DNA of 64,000 nt from positions 1 to 64,000 of the forward strand of contig NZ_MULI01000025.1 in NCBI RefSeq assembly GCF_002939385.1, read 5' to 3'. Positions 35,050-43,073 of this stretch are shown piece by piece. Under the pieces are notes generated by a model, which was not told where the DNA came from, searched no databases, and saw only the letters and a program-made list of their open reading frames with translations. Position 1 is the stretch's first letter; each line of letters starts with the position of its first letter. This DNA is from Streptomyces sp. MH60 (GTDB lineage Bacteria; Actinomycetota; Actinomycetes; Streptomycetales; Streptomycetaceae). Position numbers and translations under genes: made by a program.

Positions 35050-36032
35050 CGGGCCTCCTCGGAGTCGGCGCGGCTGGTGAAGCGGGTCACGCCGTACGAC
35101 AGGGCGATGGTGCACACCAGCAGGACCACCGAGGCGGCCGCCGCGAGGCTGTAGTTGTTGCGGGTGAAGGCCGCGTCGTAGATGTACATGCTGGGCGAGA
35201 ACCGCGAGTTGATCATCGGGGAGGACTGGCTGAGCAGCATCGGCTCGGTGAACAGCTGGAGCGCCCAGATCAGGGTGAAGATCGAGACCATCACGATGGA
35301 GGCCCGCACCAGCGGCGTCTTGACCTGGAGCGCCGTGCGCACCGGTCCGGCGCCGTCGACGACGGACGCCTCGATCACCTCGCGCGGCACGGCCTGGAGG
35401 GCGGCGTAGAAGACCACCATGTTGTAGCCGAGGTTGCTCCACAGGGCGATGTTCACGATGGACGGGATCACCGTGTGCACGCCCAGGAAGTCGATCGTGA
35501 TGTCGCCCTTGGCGAACAGCTCGATCACCGGGCTGATGCCGGGCGTGTACAGGTACAGCCAGATCAGCGCCGCGATGATGCCGGGCACCGCGTGCGGCAG
35601 GAACAGACCGAGCTGGGCGAAGCCGCGCAGCCGCACCACGCCGGAGTCGAGCAGCAGGGCGAGCGCGAGCGCGCCGACGACCATCAGCGGGATGTAGATC
35701 AGGCAGTACAGGGCGACCGTGCCGAGGCCGCCGAGGAAGGTGGGGTCGGTGAGCACGGCCGCGTAGGAGCGCAGTCCGACGAAGACCGTGCGCTCGGGGC
35801 CGAAGCCGAGGCCCGGCTGGTCGTCGCTGAAGAAGCTGAGGTAGACGGCGGTGCCGACGGGGATCAGGAAGACGGTGACCAGCAGGGCGAAGAACGGCGT
35901 CATGAGGACGCCGGCGGCGGTCAGTTGACGGCGCCTGGCCGCTCTGCGGGCACGCAGGCCGGAGGCGGGGCCGTCCGGGGCGGTGGCGCGGGAGGCACCG
36001 GTCGCCACCCGTGCGGGGGTCGTCGTGGTCAT
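35046..36032 (-). CDS. Carbohydrate ABC transporter permease (MalF/CUT1 type)
   Basis: A 328-residue membrane permease with a basic cytoplasmic N-terminus (about 35 residues), six predicted helices and the EAA loop (IEASVVDGAGPVRTALQVKT). It pairs with the permease encoded just downstream. The ATG at 36032 lies 26 bp after the solute-binding protein gene. No ATP-binding protein gene is present, so the shared MsiK-type ATPase known in Streptomyces is the likely motor. Confidence 0.9.
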   Translation of the reverse strand: MTTTTPARVATGASRATAPDGPASGLRARRAARRRQLTAAGVLMTPFFALLVTVFLIPVGTAVYLSFFSDDQPGLGFGPERTVFVGLRSYAAVLTDPTFLGGLGTVALYCLIYIPLMVVGALALALLLDSGVVRLRGFAQLGLFLPHAVPGIIAALIWLYLYTPGISPVIELFAKGDITIDFLGVHTVIPSIVNIALWSNLGYNMVVFYAALQAVPREVIEASVVDGAGPVRTALQVKTPLVRASIVMVSIFTLIWALQLFTEPMLLSQSSPMINSRFSPSMYIYDAAFTRNNYSLAAAASVVLLVCTIALSYGVTRFTSRADSEEAR

Positions 36033-36058
36033 GGGGGTGTCACCTGCCTTTCGTCGGC

Positions 36059-37390
36059 TCAGGTGCTGTGCTGGGTGGTGGACAGGCCCAGGGCCTTGAG
36101 GTCGGGCATGGTGCCCTCCTGGGCGGTGCGCAGCGACTCGACGAGTCTGCCCTGGCCGCCGCTGACGCGGGCGAAGGAGTCCTGCATGACCTTCTGGGTG
36201 GCGCTCATCCGAGGACCCCACAGCCACTGGTCGCCGATCTTCTCGGCCTCCTGCTCGAACAGGCGGTAGATGTCCTGACCGCCGTAGTACGAGCGGTCGA
36301 AGGCCTCGCGGCCCACCGCGACCAGGCCGGGTGCGGCCGGGTACTGGCTGCTGGTGCCGCTGGAGAGCCGGGCGCGCAGGGCGTCGGGGTGGGAGACCTG
36401 CCACTCGATGAACTCCATCGCGGCCTCCGGGTGCCTGCTGTCCTCGGTGATCGCGAAGGTGGAGCCGCCGTGCGTGCCGGCCGACGGGCTGCCGGCGTCC
36501 CACTGCGGCAGCGGCGCGATCCGCCACTGGCCCTTCTGTCCCGGCCGCGCGTTCATCTGCGCACCGGCGTCCCAGGCGCCGCTGAGCCGGGTCAGGACCA
36601 GCCCGTTGCCGATCTGCGCGTCGGACTGCCTGCTCTCGACGGCGTTCATGAAGACGTCGTCCCGGTCGATCAGCCCCTGCCAGTACTCCGCGACCCGCCG
36701 GGAGGGCGCGTCGGCGAGCGAGACGTTCCAGGCGCCCTTCGAGGTGTCGAACCACTGGGCACCCGCCTGCCAGGCGTAGCAGGCGAACTGGGTCATCCCG
36801 TCGGTGGGGAAGAGCACCAGCCGGCGGTCGGGCGCCTTGCGGCGCACCGTCGCGGCCTGCTCGGCGAACTCGTCCCAGGTACGGGCGGCTTCCAGCCCGT
36901 AGCGGTCGAACAGGTCGGCGCGGTAGTGCATCACCATGGGCTCGACGTCCAGCGGCACGGCGAACACCCGGCGTTCGAAGGTGGTCAGGCCGAGCGCCTG
37001 CGGCAGCAGCTTGCGGCGCAGCCCGTCGCTCATCAGGTCGGTGATGTCGCGGGCGACGCCGTCGATGGCGAACCCCGGGACCTGCGGGTATTCGAGGGTG
37101 GCGACATCGGGCGCGTTCCCGGCCCGGGCGGCGTTGCTGAGCTTGGCGTAACCGCCCTGTCCCCCGGAGGGGATCTGCTGGAACTCCACCTGGACGGTGC
37201 GGTGCGTGCGGTTGAACGCGTCGACCACCTCCTGGCTGCCGCGCAGGGCGGACCAGAAGGTGATGCGCGTGGTGGTGCCCGTGCGGGCCGACGATGCGCC
37301 GCTCCCCCCGCTGCAGGCGCTCGCGGCTCCTGCCAGGGGTAGGGCGGTCATCGCGGCGAGCACGGAGCGACGGCTGGGTCGTCCGGGCAT
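36059..37390 (-). CDS. Extracellular sugar-binding lipoprotein of an ABC importer
   Basis: This 443-residue family 1 solute-binding protein starts with a twin-arginine type signal (PSRRSVLAAMTALPLAGA). It ends its signal at a lipobox-like ASAC, so it is probably a lipid-anchored surface protein that captures an oligosaccharide. GGAGG precedes the ATG at 37390. A longer ATG at 37447 is unlikely, because it falls next to the predicted transcription start. It heads the operon (binding protein, two permeases, dehydrogenase, DUF2264), whose promoter contains a motif repeated in the regulator promoter. Confidence 0.9.
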   Translation of the reverse strand: MPGRPSRRSVLAAMTALPLAGAASACSGGSGASSARTGTTTRITFWSALRGSQEVVDAFNRTHRTVQVEFQQIPSGGQGGYAKLSNAARAGNAPDVATLEYPQVPGFAIDGVARDITDLMSDGLRRKLLPQALGLTTFERRVFAVPLDVEPMVMHYRADLFDRYGLEAARTWDEFAEQAATVRRKAPDRRLVLFPTDGMTQFACYAWQAGAQWFDTSKGAWNVSLADAPSRRVAEYWQGLIDRDDVFMNAVESRQSDAQIGNGLVLTRLSGAWDAGAQMNARPGQKGQWRIAPLPQWDAGSPSAGTHGGSTFAITEDSRHPEAAMEFIEWQVSHPDALRARLSSGTSSQYPAAPGLVAVGREAFDRSYYGGQDIYRLFEQEAEKIGDQWLWGPRMSATQKVMQDSFARVSGGQGRLVESLRTAQEGTMPDLKALGLSTTQHST

Positions 37391-37451
37391 GGCGCCTCCG
37401 CGGCTCCTGCGGGTCCGCGCGGGTGCGGACACGACTCTTCGAGACACCGGA

Positions 37452-37480
37452 ATCCTGAACGCCCCGACTCAAACGGTCAA
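37452..37480 (-). promoter_or_regulatory. Sigma-HrdB-type promoter for the sugar ABC operon, overlapping an operator-like motif
   Basis: On the minus strand TTGACC (37475-37480) and CAGGAT (37452-37457) are 17 bases apart, a good fit to a -35/-10 pair. CGTTTGAG (37468-37475) begins on the last base of the -35 hexamer and runs into the spacer. The same octamer recurs upstream of this promoter and in front of the regulator gene. Confidence 0.6.
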
Positions 37481-37504
37481 TAGATCGATCAGAAGAAAAT
37501 AAAA

Positions 37505-37514
37505 CGCTCAAACG
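37505..37514. promoter_or_regulatory. Second copy of the CGCTCAAACG motif near the sugar operon promoter
   Basis: CGCTCAAACG at 37505-37514 lies just upstream of the -35 element of the sugar operon, next to the regulator gene's stop. Together with the copies at 37468-37475 and 38644-38653 it suggests a shared operator. Confidence 0.5.
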
Positions 37515-37515
37515 C

Positions 37516-38619
37516 TCATTCGGCGAGCGGTTCGGCCGGCCGGTCCGTCGAACCGCGCACCATCAACCGCGGCAGCAACTCGACCCGGCGGCCCGGCCGG
37601 CTGCCGGGCGCCTCGGCCAGCCGCTGGAGCAGCAGCTCCGCCGCCGCGTGCCCGACCTCGGCCTTCGGCGGCGACACGGCCGTCAGCGGAGGCGAGGCGA
37701 GACCGGCCACCACATCGTCGTACGCGACCACCGAGCAGTCCTGCGGCACCCGTACCCCCTCCTCCGTGAGCCGCTGGACGACCATCAGCGCGTCCACGTC
37801 GCCGTGCAGCACCATCGCGGACGCGCCCAGCTTGCGCATCAGCGCGGGCAGCTCGGCGGTCTCGTCCGCGGAGTACGGCCCGTCGGCCCCGGCCTCCCGC
37901 GCCACCAGCGCCCACGCCCACTGCTCCACCAAGGGGTGCGCCCCGGCGATCCGGGTGAACGCGGCACGCAGCGAGCGGGCGGTGGGGCTGTCGTGCCGGG
38001 TGGCGAACACGATCCGCCGGTGCCCCAGTCCCACCAGGTGCTCCACCGCCAGGTGCGCGCCGTACCAGTGGTCCGAGCACACCGAGTCCAGGGCGTGCAG
38101 CGCGCTGCCGCGCCACGGGCGGCGCTCCATCAGCACCGTGGGCACCCCGACCCCGGCCAGCCACTCGTGGTCGGCCTCCTCGTCGGCCCGGCCGCGCCAG
38201 CGCGGGGCGATCAGCAGCCCGTCCGCGCCGTCCGCCAGCGCCCGTTCCACCAGCGGGCGTTCGGCGCCGGACGCCTGCGGCGCGAGGTGCAGGGCCATGC
38301 GCACCCCCGCCCGCTCCAGGACCGTGCGGGCCCCGTGCAGGGTCTCGGTCAGGTACGAGTGCCGCACGGGAACCACCACGGCCACCCGGTCCCCGGCCGC
38401 CGGGACCGCTTCGGCGACGGTCTCCCGGGCCGGCAGCGTCGACCGCACGACCCCGTGCCCGCGGCTCAGCCTGCCCTCGCGCGTCAGCTCCTCGACGTCG
38501 CGCCGCACGGTGACCACCGAGACCTGCAACTCGGCGGCGAGGTCGCGCACCCGCGCGGTACCGCGCGCCTGGACCGCCGCGAGTATCCGCTGGCGCCTGA
38601 GATCGACCGGCTCCCGCAT
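37516..38619 (-). CDS. Hybrid DeoR-HTH / LacI-sensor transcriptional regulator
   Basis: The protein has 367 residues. The first 60 form a DeoR-type winged helix-turn-helix (LRRQRILAAVQARGTARVRD, then VSVVTVRRDVEELTREG). From about residue 75 to the end is a LacI/periplasmic-binding-type sugar sensor (VAVVVPVRHSYLTETLHGA, GHRRIVFATRHDS, VVAYDDVVAGLASPPLTAV). Such hybrids control sugar operons. It is upstream of, and transcribed in the same direction as, the ABC importer operon. Its own promoter region carries the same CGTTTGAG motif, so autoregulation plus operon control is likely. Confidence 0.85.
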   Translation of the reverse strand: MREPVDLRRQRILAAVQARGTARVRDLAAELQVSVVTVRRDVEELTREGRLSRGHGVVRSTLPARETVAEAVPAAGDRVAVVVPVRHSYLTETLHGARTVLERAGVRMALHLAPQASGAERPLVERALADGADGLLIAPRWRGRADEEADHEWLAGVGVPTVLMERRPWRGSALHALDSVCSDHWYGAHLAVEHLVGLGHRRIVFATRHDSPTARSLRAAFTRIAGAHPLVEQWAWALVAREAGADGPYSADETAELPALMRKLGASAMVLHGDVDALMVVQRLTEEGVRVPQDCSVVAYDDVVAGLASPPLTAVSPPKAEVGHAAAELLLQRLAEAPGSRPGRRVELLPRLMVRGSTDRPAEPLAE

Positions 38620-38643
38620 CAGGTCTCCCCACCCGAGAATGTT

Positions 38644-38653
38644 CGTTTGAGCG
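38644..38653. promoter_or_regulatory. CGTTTGAGCG operator-like motif before the DeoR/LacI-type regulator gene
   Basis: CGTTTGAGCG at 38644-38653 is the reverse complement of CGCTCAAACG at 37505-37514. It lies 25 bp upstream of the regulator start, where a repressor would block its own transcription. Confidence 0.5.
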
Positions 38654-38733
38654 ATTCCGCGTCATCATAACGATCGCTCGCGCCGGGCGTCCGGGCCTTT
38701 CCCCACGACCGGGCGCCTCACGCCAGGAGCGTC

Positions 38734-39036
38734 CTACGGCTCCGGGTCCGCCAGCAGCGGTCCCAGCGGGCCCAGGTCGAGGTTCAGGTCGCAGCGGCGC
38801 AGACCGTGCTGCGCGCACAGGTCGTCCATGCGCTCGTCGAGCAGCATGAGCGCCGTGCCGAGCCGGTCCTCCTGCTCCGCGCTCAGCGTCCCCTCGTCGA
38901 AGCGGCGCACGGCCTGCCGTTCCATGAGCTGGCGCAGCAGCTCCACCACGGTGAGGACCAGCGCGGCGAGGTCGTTGGTGACCCGTTCGGGATCCAGGTC
39001 GAGGGCGTGGGCGACGCGGTCCCGGGGCGCGGTCAC
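38734..39036 (-). CDS. gvpK: Gas vesicle protein GvpK
   Basis: This 100-residue GvpK-family protein has the core LAALVLTVVELLRQLMERQAV and the C-terminal RCDLNLDLGPLGPLL typical of the family. GvpK is a minor protein needed for gas vesicle formation in model organisms. The GTG start at 39036 overlaps the gvpS stop (GTGA). It is the last gene of the ten-gene cluster. Confidence 0.9.
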   Translation of the reverse strand: MTAPRDRVAHALDLDPERVTNDLAALVLTVVELLRQLMERQAVRRFDEGTLSAEQEDRLGTALMLLDERMDDLCAQHGLRRCDLNLDLGPLGPLLADPEP

Positions 39037-39281
39037 AGCGGCCCGCTGTCCGGCCAGGGAGCGGGCACCCGCTCGTTCACCGACGACAGCAGCGCGTGCA
39101 GGGAGATCCGCACCAGCGGCACGTCCGCGACGGCCAGGACCAGATCGCCGCTGACCACGACACCGGTCGCCAGCACCCGGTCCAGCAGGTCGACCAGGGG
39201 CACCCCGACCGGTGCGTACGGCTCCGGGCCGCCCCAGGGCACGGGAGCCGGGCCCGGCGTACGGGCGTCCGGGACGGTCAT
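39033..39281 (-). CDS. gvpS: Gas vesicle GvpA/J-family protein (GvpS)
   Basis: The protein has 82 residues. The GvpA-type core is PLVDLLDRVLATGVVVSGDL followed by VRISLHALLSSVNE. By position between gvpL and gvpK it corresponds to gvpS of S. coelicolor. Compared with GvpA it is short, with a Pro-rich N-terminus. The start at 39281 overlaps the gvpL stop (ATGA). Confidence 0.85.
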   Translation of the reverse strand: MTVPDARTPGPAPVPWGGPEPYAPVGVPLVDLLDRVLATGVVVSGDLVLAVADVPLVRISLHALLSSVNERVPAPWPDSGPL

Positions 39282-40126
39282 GAACGGGCCTCCTGGTCCG
39301 GTCCGGCCTGCGGGTCCTCGTCCCAGCGGGCGAAGGAGTACGGGATCCACGGGCCCGAGGCCTCCACCCGCACCGCCGGGTCCGGCCCGCCGGCGGTGAA
39401 CCGGGCCAGGGCCGCGGTGAAGTCGCCGCGCCGCGCGTCCTCCACCAGGTAGGCCGCGTTGAGCAGTTGCGGGGTCCGGCGGCCCGTCAGCCGCTCGCTC
39501 TGCGGGCGGTGCCGGGTCGCGGCCACCGCGTGGCGCCGCAGTGCCGCGTCGACGGCCTCCGCCTCGGCCAGCACCTTCCCGCGCGTCCCCCGCTCCTCGC
39601 GCCGCCGTGCGCTGACCCGGCTGAGGTAGGCCCGCCCACCGCCGCCGGAGCCGGTGGGGGCACCGGTGCCGCCGTCTCCGGCGGCCTCGGGCACGGCCTC
39701 GGCGGCGTGCACCTTCACCGCCCACTCCGTACGGTCCCGCAGCCGGTCCAGCAGCGTGTCCAGCACCGGCTGCCGGGCGGCCACCGCCCGCGCCGCGGTG
39801 AGGTCGCCCCGGTACAGCGTCGCCATCGGCAGCGGTACGACGGGGCCCCGCCCGGCCGCGGCCTCGACGCCCCGGTGATGGGCGCGGGCGCAGCGCTCCA
39901 GGTCCTCGGGCCGGTTGAGGCGCTCGGTCAGGGCCTCCTCGCCGAACAGGGCCGCGGGCACGTCCTGCACGACCAGGCACAGGCCGCCCGCGCGCAGCAC
40001 GCGCAGCGGACCGCCTTCCTCGTGCCCCCTGGCCGCCGCCAGACCGTCCGGGTCGGGCGGGGTGCGGGTGACGGCGAAGGCGCACACGAGGCCGGTCGCC
40101 GCCGGTGAGACGGCGGACGCGCTCAT
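39278..40126 (-). CDS. gvpL: Gas vesicle protein GvpL/GvpF family (GvpL)
   Basis: This 282-residue GvpF/L-family protein contains the conserved PLPMATLYR region near residue 100. It also has WAVKVHAAEAVPEAA and the end-segment GPWIPYSFARWDED. GvpF/L proteins line or prime the forming vesicle. It is translationally coupled to gvpJ (ATGA at 40123-40126) and gvpS. Confidence 0.88.
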   Translation of the reverse strand: MSASAVSPAATGLVCAFAVTRTPPDPDGLAAARGHEEGGPLRVLRAGGLCLVVQDVPAALFGEEALTERLNRPEDLERCARAHHRGVEAAAGRGPVVPLPMATLYRGDLTAARAVAARQPVLDTLLDRLRDRTEWAVKVHAAEAVPEAAGDGGTGAPTGSGGGGRAYLSRVSARRREERGTRGKVLAEAEAVDAALRRHAVAATRHRPQSERLTGRRTPQLLNAAYLVEDARRGDFTAALARFTAGGPDPAVRVEASGPWIPYSFARWDEDPQAGPDQEARS

Positions 40127-40470
40127 CGCACGGCTCCCGTCGTCTCGCCCTCGGCGGCCCCCTCCAGGGCGTCGAGGCGCTCCCGCAGCCGCGCGTTCTC
40201 CTCGGCGAGCGCGTCCCGCGCGGCCCGGGACGACAGGGCGGGATCGGTCTCCCACCAGTCGATGCCCGCCTTCTTGGCAGTGTCCACGGAGGCGATGAAC
40301 AACCGCAGCCGGATCGTCAGCAGTTCGATGTCGAGGAGGTCGATCTTGATGTCGCCGGCGATGACGATGCCCTTGTCGAGGACGCGTTCGAGGAGGTCGG
40401 CGAGGCTGCCGGAAGGGGGCCCGTAGGGCTCTGTCCCCGCGCCCGGGTACCGGTGGTCGAGGTCGGTCAC
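40123..40470 (-). CDS. gvpJ: Gas vesicle protein GvpJ
   Basis: The protein has 115 residues. The GvpA-like core SLADLLERVLDKGIVIAGDI then IRLRLFIASVDTAKKAGIDWW is followed by a charged coiled-coil-like tail (SRAARDALAEENARLRERLD). Minor structural protein by homology. The GTG start at 40470 follows GGAG. gvpZ lies 21 bp upstream. Confidence 0.9.
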   Translation of the reverse strand: MTDLDHRYPGAGTEPYGPPSGSLADLLERVLDKGIVIAGDIKIDLLDIELLTIRLRLFIASVDTAKKAGIDWWETDPALSSRAARDALAEENARLRERLDALEGAAEGETTGAVR

Positions 40471-40491
40471 CGCCTGCTCCCCGCGGCGGCG

Positions 40492-41412
40492 TCAGCGACG
40501 CGGGCGACCACGTTCGTCGTCCTCGTCGTCCTCGGCGTCGTCCTCCTCGTCCGCATACGGCTCCTCCTCGTCGTACTCACCTTCCTCGTCGTCCTCGTAC
40601 CGGTCCTCGTACTCGTCCTCGGCGTCCTCCGCGTCGTCGGAGTCGTCGGAGTCGTCGGCGTGCTCCTCCTCTTCCAGCGCTTCCTCGTGGCTCCTGACGA
40701 CCTCGCCGTCGCGGATCTCGCCGCGCCAGCCCTCGACCTCCTCGCCGTCCGTCAGGGACACGTGCCGCGCGAAGTGCTTCAGGTCCAGCCGCAGCCGGCG
40801 CCCCTGGGCGCGCCAGAGGTTCCCGGTCTTCTCGAAGAAGCCCGCCGGGTAGTACTCGACGACCACGACGACCCGGGTGAGCCGGGGTGCCAGCTCGTGG
40901 AAGGTGACCACCCCGTTGGTACTGCCCTTGGCGCCCTCGGAGGTCCAGGCGATGCGCTGGTCCGGGATCTGCTCCTGGACGGTCGCCTTCCAGCTGCGGG
41001 TCGACCAGGCGATCTTGGCGGTCCAGTCCGAGGTCACCTCGTCGTGCGGGCTGACGCTCTGGACGCCCTTGGTGAAGCCGCTGAAGTCCTGTAGCTGCGT
41101 CCACTGGTCGTAGACGGTGCGCAGGGGGACGCCGATGTCGACGGTCTCCATGATGTGCGTCGCCTTGACGCTGCCGCCGCCGCTCTTCGAACCGCCGCCG
41201 CTCTTCGCATCGCCACCGGTTTTCGCATCGCCACCGCCCTCTGGGGAACCGCCGCCGTCGGTGGACTCGGTCAGGCGGTCCGTGAGGGAACCGATCCGTT
41301 CCCCGGCCCTGCCGACGAGCCCGTGTCCCGCGGCGGAGAGGTAGCCGCCCAGGGCGTCCTTGAGGTCGCCGAGGGGGGACGGTCCGCCGTCGCCCTGCCG
41401 GTCGGGGGTCAT
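40492..41412 (-). CDS. gvpZ: SRPBCC-domain gas vesicle cluster protein (GvpZ)
   Basis: The protein has 306 residues. A START/polyketide-cyclase-like SRPBCC domain (about 85-215, e.g. VDIGVPLRTVYDQWTQLQDF) is flanked by a Gly-rich N-terminal linker and a very acidic C-terminus. The acidic tail has long runs of Asp/Glu from about 245 to 295. GvpZ of Streptomyces has unknown function; the SRPBCC fold usually binds a lipophilic ligand. Its ATG at 41412 overlaps the gvpY stop. Confidence 0.85.
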   Translation of the reverse strand: MTPDRQGDGGPSPLGDLKDALGGYLSAAGHGLVGRAGERIGSLTDRLTESTDGGGSPEGGGDAKTGGDAKSGGGSKSGGGSVKATHIMETVDIGVPLRTVYDQWTQLQDFSGFTKGVQSVSPHDEVTSDWTAKIAWSTRSWKATVQEQIPDQRIAWTSEGAKGSTNGVVTFHELAPRLTRVVVVVEYYPAGFFEKTGNLWRAQGRRLRLDLKHFARHVSLTDGEEVEGWRGEIRDGEVVRSHEEALEEEEHADDSDDSDDAEDAEDEYEDRYEDDEEGEYDEEEPYADEEDDAEDDEDDERGRPRR

Positions 41413-42005
41413 GCGCGCCCACCTCCGCGCCTGCCGCCCGGACCCGCGGCCCGCTTCGCCGGTGCGGCCTTCTTGGCGGCCGACTTCTTGGCCGGAGCCT
41501 TCTTGGCCGGCGGCCTTTTCGCCGCCCTCTCGGCCGACTTGCGGGGCGGTGCCGGCGCGGGCCGCCGGTCTTCCGCCCGGTCCTCGTCGTCGAAGTAGGC
41601 GTCCTCGTCCGGAGCCTCCTCGTCCGGAGCGTTCTCGTCCCAGGAGTCGTCGTCGTAGTCGTCGCGGCCGTCGTCCCCTCGCTCCCCGCCGTCCTGGCGG
41701 GTGAGCGCGTCGGTACGGTCGCGGAGGCTGTCCGCGAGGCCGGTGAGCCGGCGGTTCGCCGCGGCGGTGACGGCCGCGCGTCCGGCGGTCAGCAGCTCGC
41801 CCCGGACCTGGTCGCTCAACTCCTGGAACTGCGGGGCCTGCCGTAGGCTGCCCAGCCCCTGGCCGAGCACCTGGCCGGGGGAGAGACCGACGCGTCGGCC
41901 CACCAGGTAGGAGCCGACCGCGAAGGCGAGCTTGGCCTTCTTGGTGCGTCCCAGGAGGTATCCGCCCGCCACGGCAGCCGCCATGGCCGTCCTGCTGTCG
42001 TTCAT
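41409..42005 (-). CDS. gvpY: Gas vesicle cluster protein (GvpY)
   Basis: The protein has 198 residues. The N-terminal part (GGYLLGRTKKAKLAFAVGSY) is followed by an amphipathic helical region and an acidic/Pro stretch. The tail is Lys/Ala-rich (AKKAPAKKSAAKKAAPAKR) and resembles histone-H1-like tails. It is a Streptomyces-type gvpY by position and layout, and its function is unknown. ATG 42005 overlaps the gvpG stop. Confidence 0.85.
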   Translation of the reverse strand: MNDSRTAMAAAVAGGYLLGRTKKAKLAFAVGSYLVGRRVGLSPGQVLGQGLGSLRQAPQFQELSDQVRGELLTAGRAAVTAAANRRLTGLADSLRDRTDALTRQDGGERGDDGRDDYDDDSWDENAPDEEAPDEDAYFDDEDRAEDRRPAPAPPRKSAERAAKRPPAKKAPAKKSAAKKAAPAKRAAGPGGRRGGGRA

Positions 42006-42280
42006 AGGTGTCGTCTCCGCGCTGGATTCGTGGTGGTCGTGGGGCTGGTGGTCCGGGCCGGGCGTTCGAGGAGGGTGAGCAGCCGTTCCTCCTCGCGTTC
42101 GAAGGCCGCCTCGTCGACGGCGCCCTCGTCCAGGGCCCGGTTGAGTGCGGCGAGCCGCGCCTGTACGGCGCGCGGGTCGTGGGCCTGGCGCCGGGCCTCC
42201 TGGAGCAGGTGGTCGGCGATCCACGCCGTGCCGCGCACCGGCGCGAGGGGCAGCAGGAGGAGACCGCTCACGATGCCCAC
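42002..42280 (-). CDS. gvpG: Gas vesicle protein GvpG
   Basis: This 92-residue GvpG protein has a hydrophobic N-terminus (VSGLLLLPLAPVRGTAWIAD) and a helical charged part (ALDEGAVDEAAFEREEERLL). A minor assembly protein in other systems. GTG 42280 follows gvpF by only 4 bp. Confidence 0.87.
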   Translation of the reverse strand: MGIVSGLLLLPLAPVRGTAWIADHLLQEARRQAHDPRAVQARLAALNRALDEGAVDEAAFEREEERLLTLLERPARTTSPTTTTNPARRRHL

Positions 42281-42284
42281 GCGG

Positions 42285-43073
42285 TCACCGGCCGGCCGGT
42301 GTCGTGGGGCACGGGTCGACGAAGCTGTAGCAGGGCAGCGGTCCGGTCACGCTCAGGGCCAGCCGGTCCCCGCAGGCCCGGGCCCGTGCCGCCACCGCCT
42401 CCCTGAACCGCTCCTCGTCGGCCGAGCGCAGCAGGAACGACGCGCTGAGCACCTGCTCGTCGTCGGTCGTGCCCTGGACCGTGCGCACGGCGAGCGGGGC
42501 CAGCCGGTCGACGACCTCCCGGGCCGCGCGCCGCGCCTCGCGGCGTACACCGAGGGCGATCGCCTCGCCCAGCCGGACGTTGGCCTCGTAGTCGGGCCGG
42601 CGCCGGGTCCGCAGGGCCAGGCCGCGCAGCTTGTCGTCCCGGCGTACCAGATCGGCGAAGTGGCCGGGCACCACCGTCCCCTTGACGTTGAACTCCACGC
42701 ACCCCCGTACGCCGTCGAGCTGTGCCGTCAAGTGAGCGGTGTCCGAACGCAGTTGGGAGAGCAGGGTGTCGGGCCGCGGGCTGAGGACCGCGAACCGCAT
42801 GGGCAGCACCGGACCTTGGGCCGCCAGTTCGTCCAGGACGGCCTGGTGGGCCAGCAGGTCCCGGCGCCGGGGACGCAGCCGCGGGGGAGCGTCGGACACC
42901 GCGGCGCACAGTCCGGACTGGCTCAGCAGCCGTACCGGGGCACCGTCGACGCCCGGGGAGCGGGGGGAGCGGACCCCGGCGGGGGCGATGCCGTAGACGT
43001 ACAGGGCCTTCGGGGCGGGCGCCGGTGCGTCGGCGGTGGCGGTGCCGGTGGCGGTGGTGGCGGGCGCGGTCAT
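42285..43073 (-). CDS. gvpF: Gas vesicle protein GvpF
   Basis: This 262-residue GvpF/L-family protein has the typical N-terminus ALYVYGIAP and central PVLPMRFAVLSP. The end segment is PLPCYSFVD. It is a paralogue of GvpL in the same cluster. The ATG at 43073 overlaps the gvpA stop (ATGA), so it is translationally coupled to the major structural gene. Confidence 0.9.
   Translation of the reverse strand: MTAPATTATGTATADAPAPAPKALYVYGIAPAGVRSPRSPGVDGAPVRLLSQSGLCAAVSDAPPRLRPRRRDLLAHQAVLDELAAQGPVLPMRFAVLSPRPDTLLSQLRSDTAHLTAQLDGVRGCVEFNVKGTVVPGHFADLVRRDDKLRGLALRTRRRPDYEANVRLGEAIALGVRREARRAAREVVDRLAPLAVRTVQGTTDDEQVLSASFLLRSADEERFREAVAARARACGDRLALSVTGPLPCYSFVDPCPTTPAGR

Noticed and set aside
37390..37447. 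Longer start for the sugar-binding protein at 37447
   Set aside because: The predicted -10 element lies at 37452-37457, so 37447 would be at or before the transcript start. GGAGG also precedes 37390.
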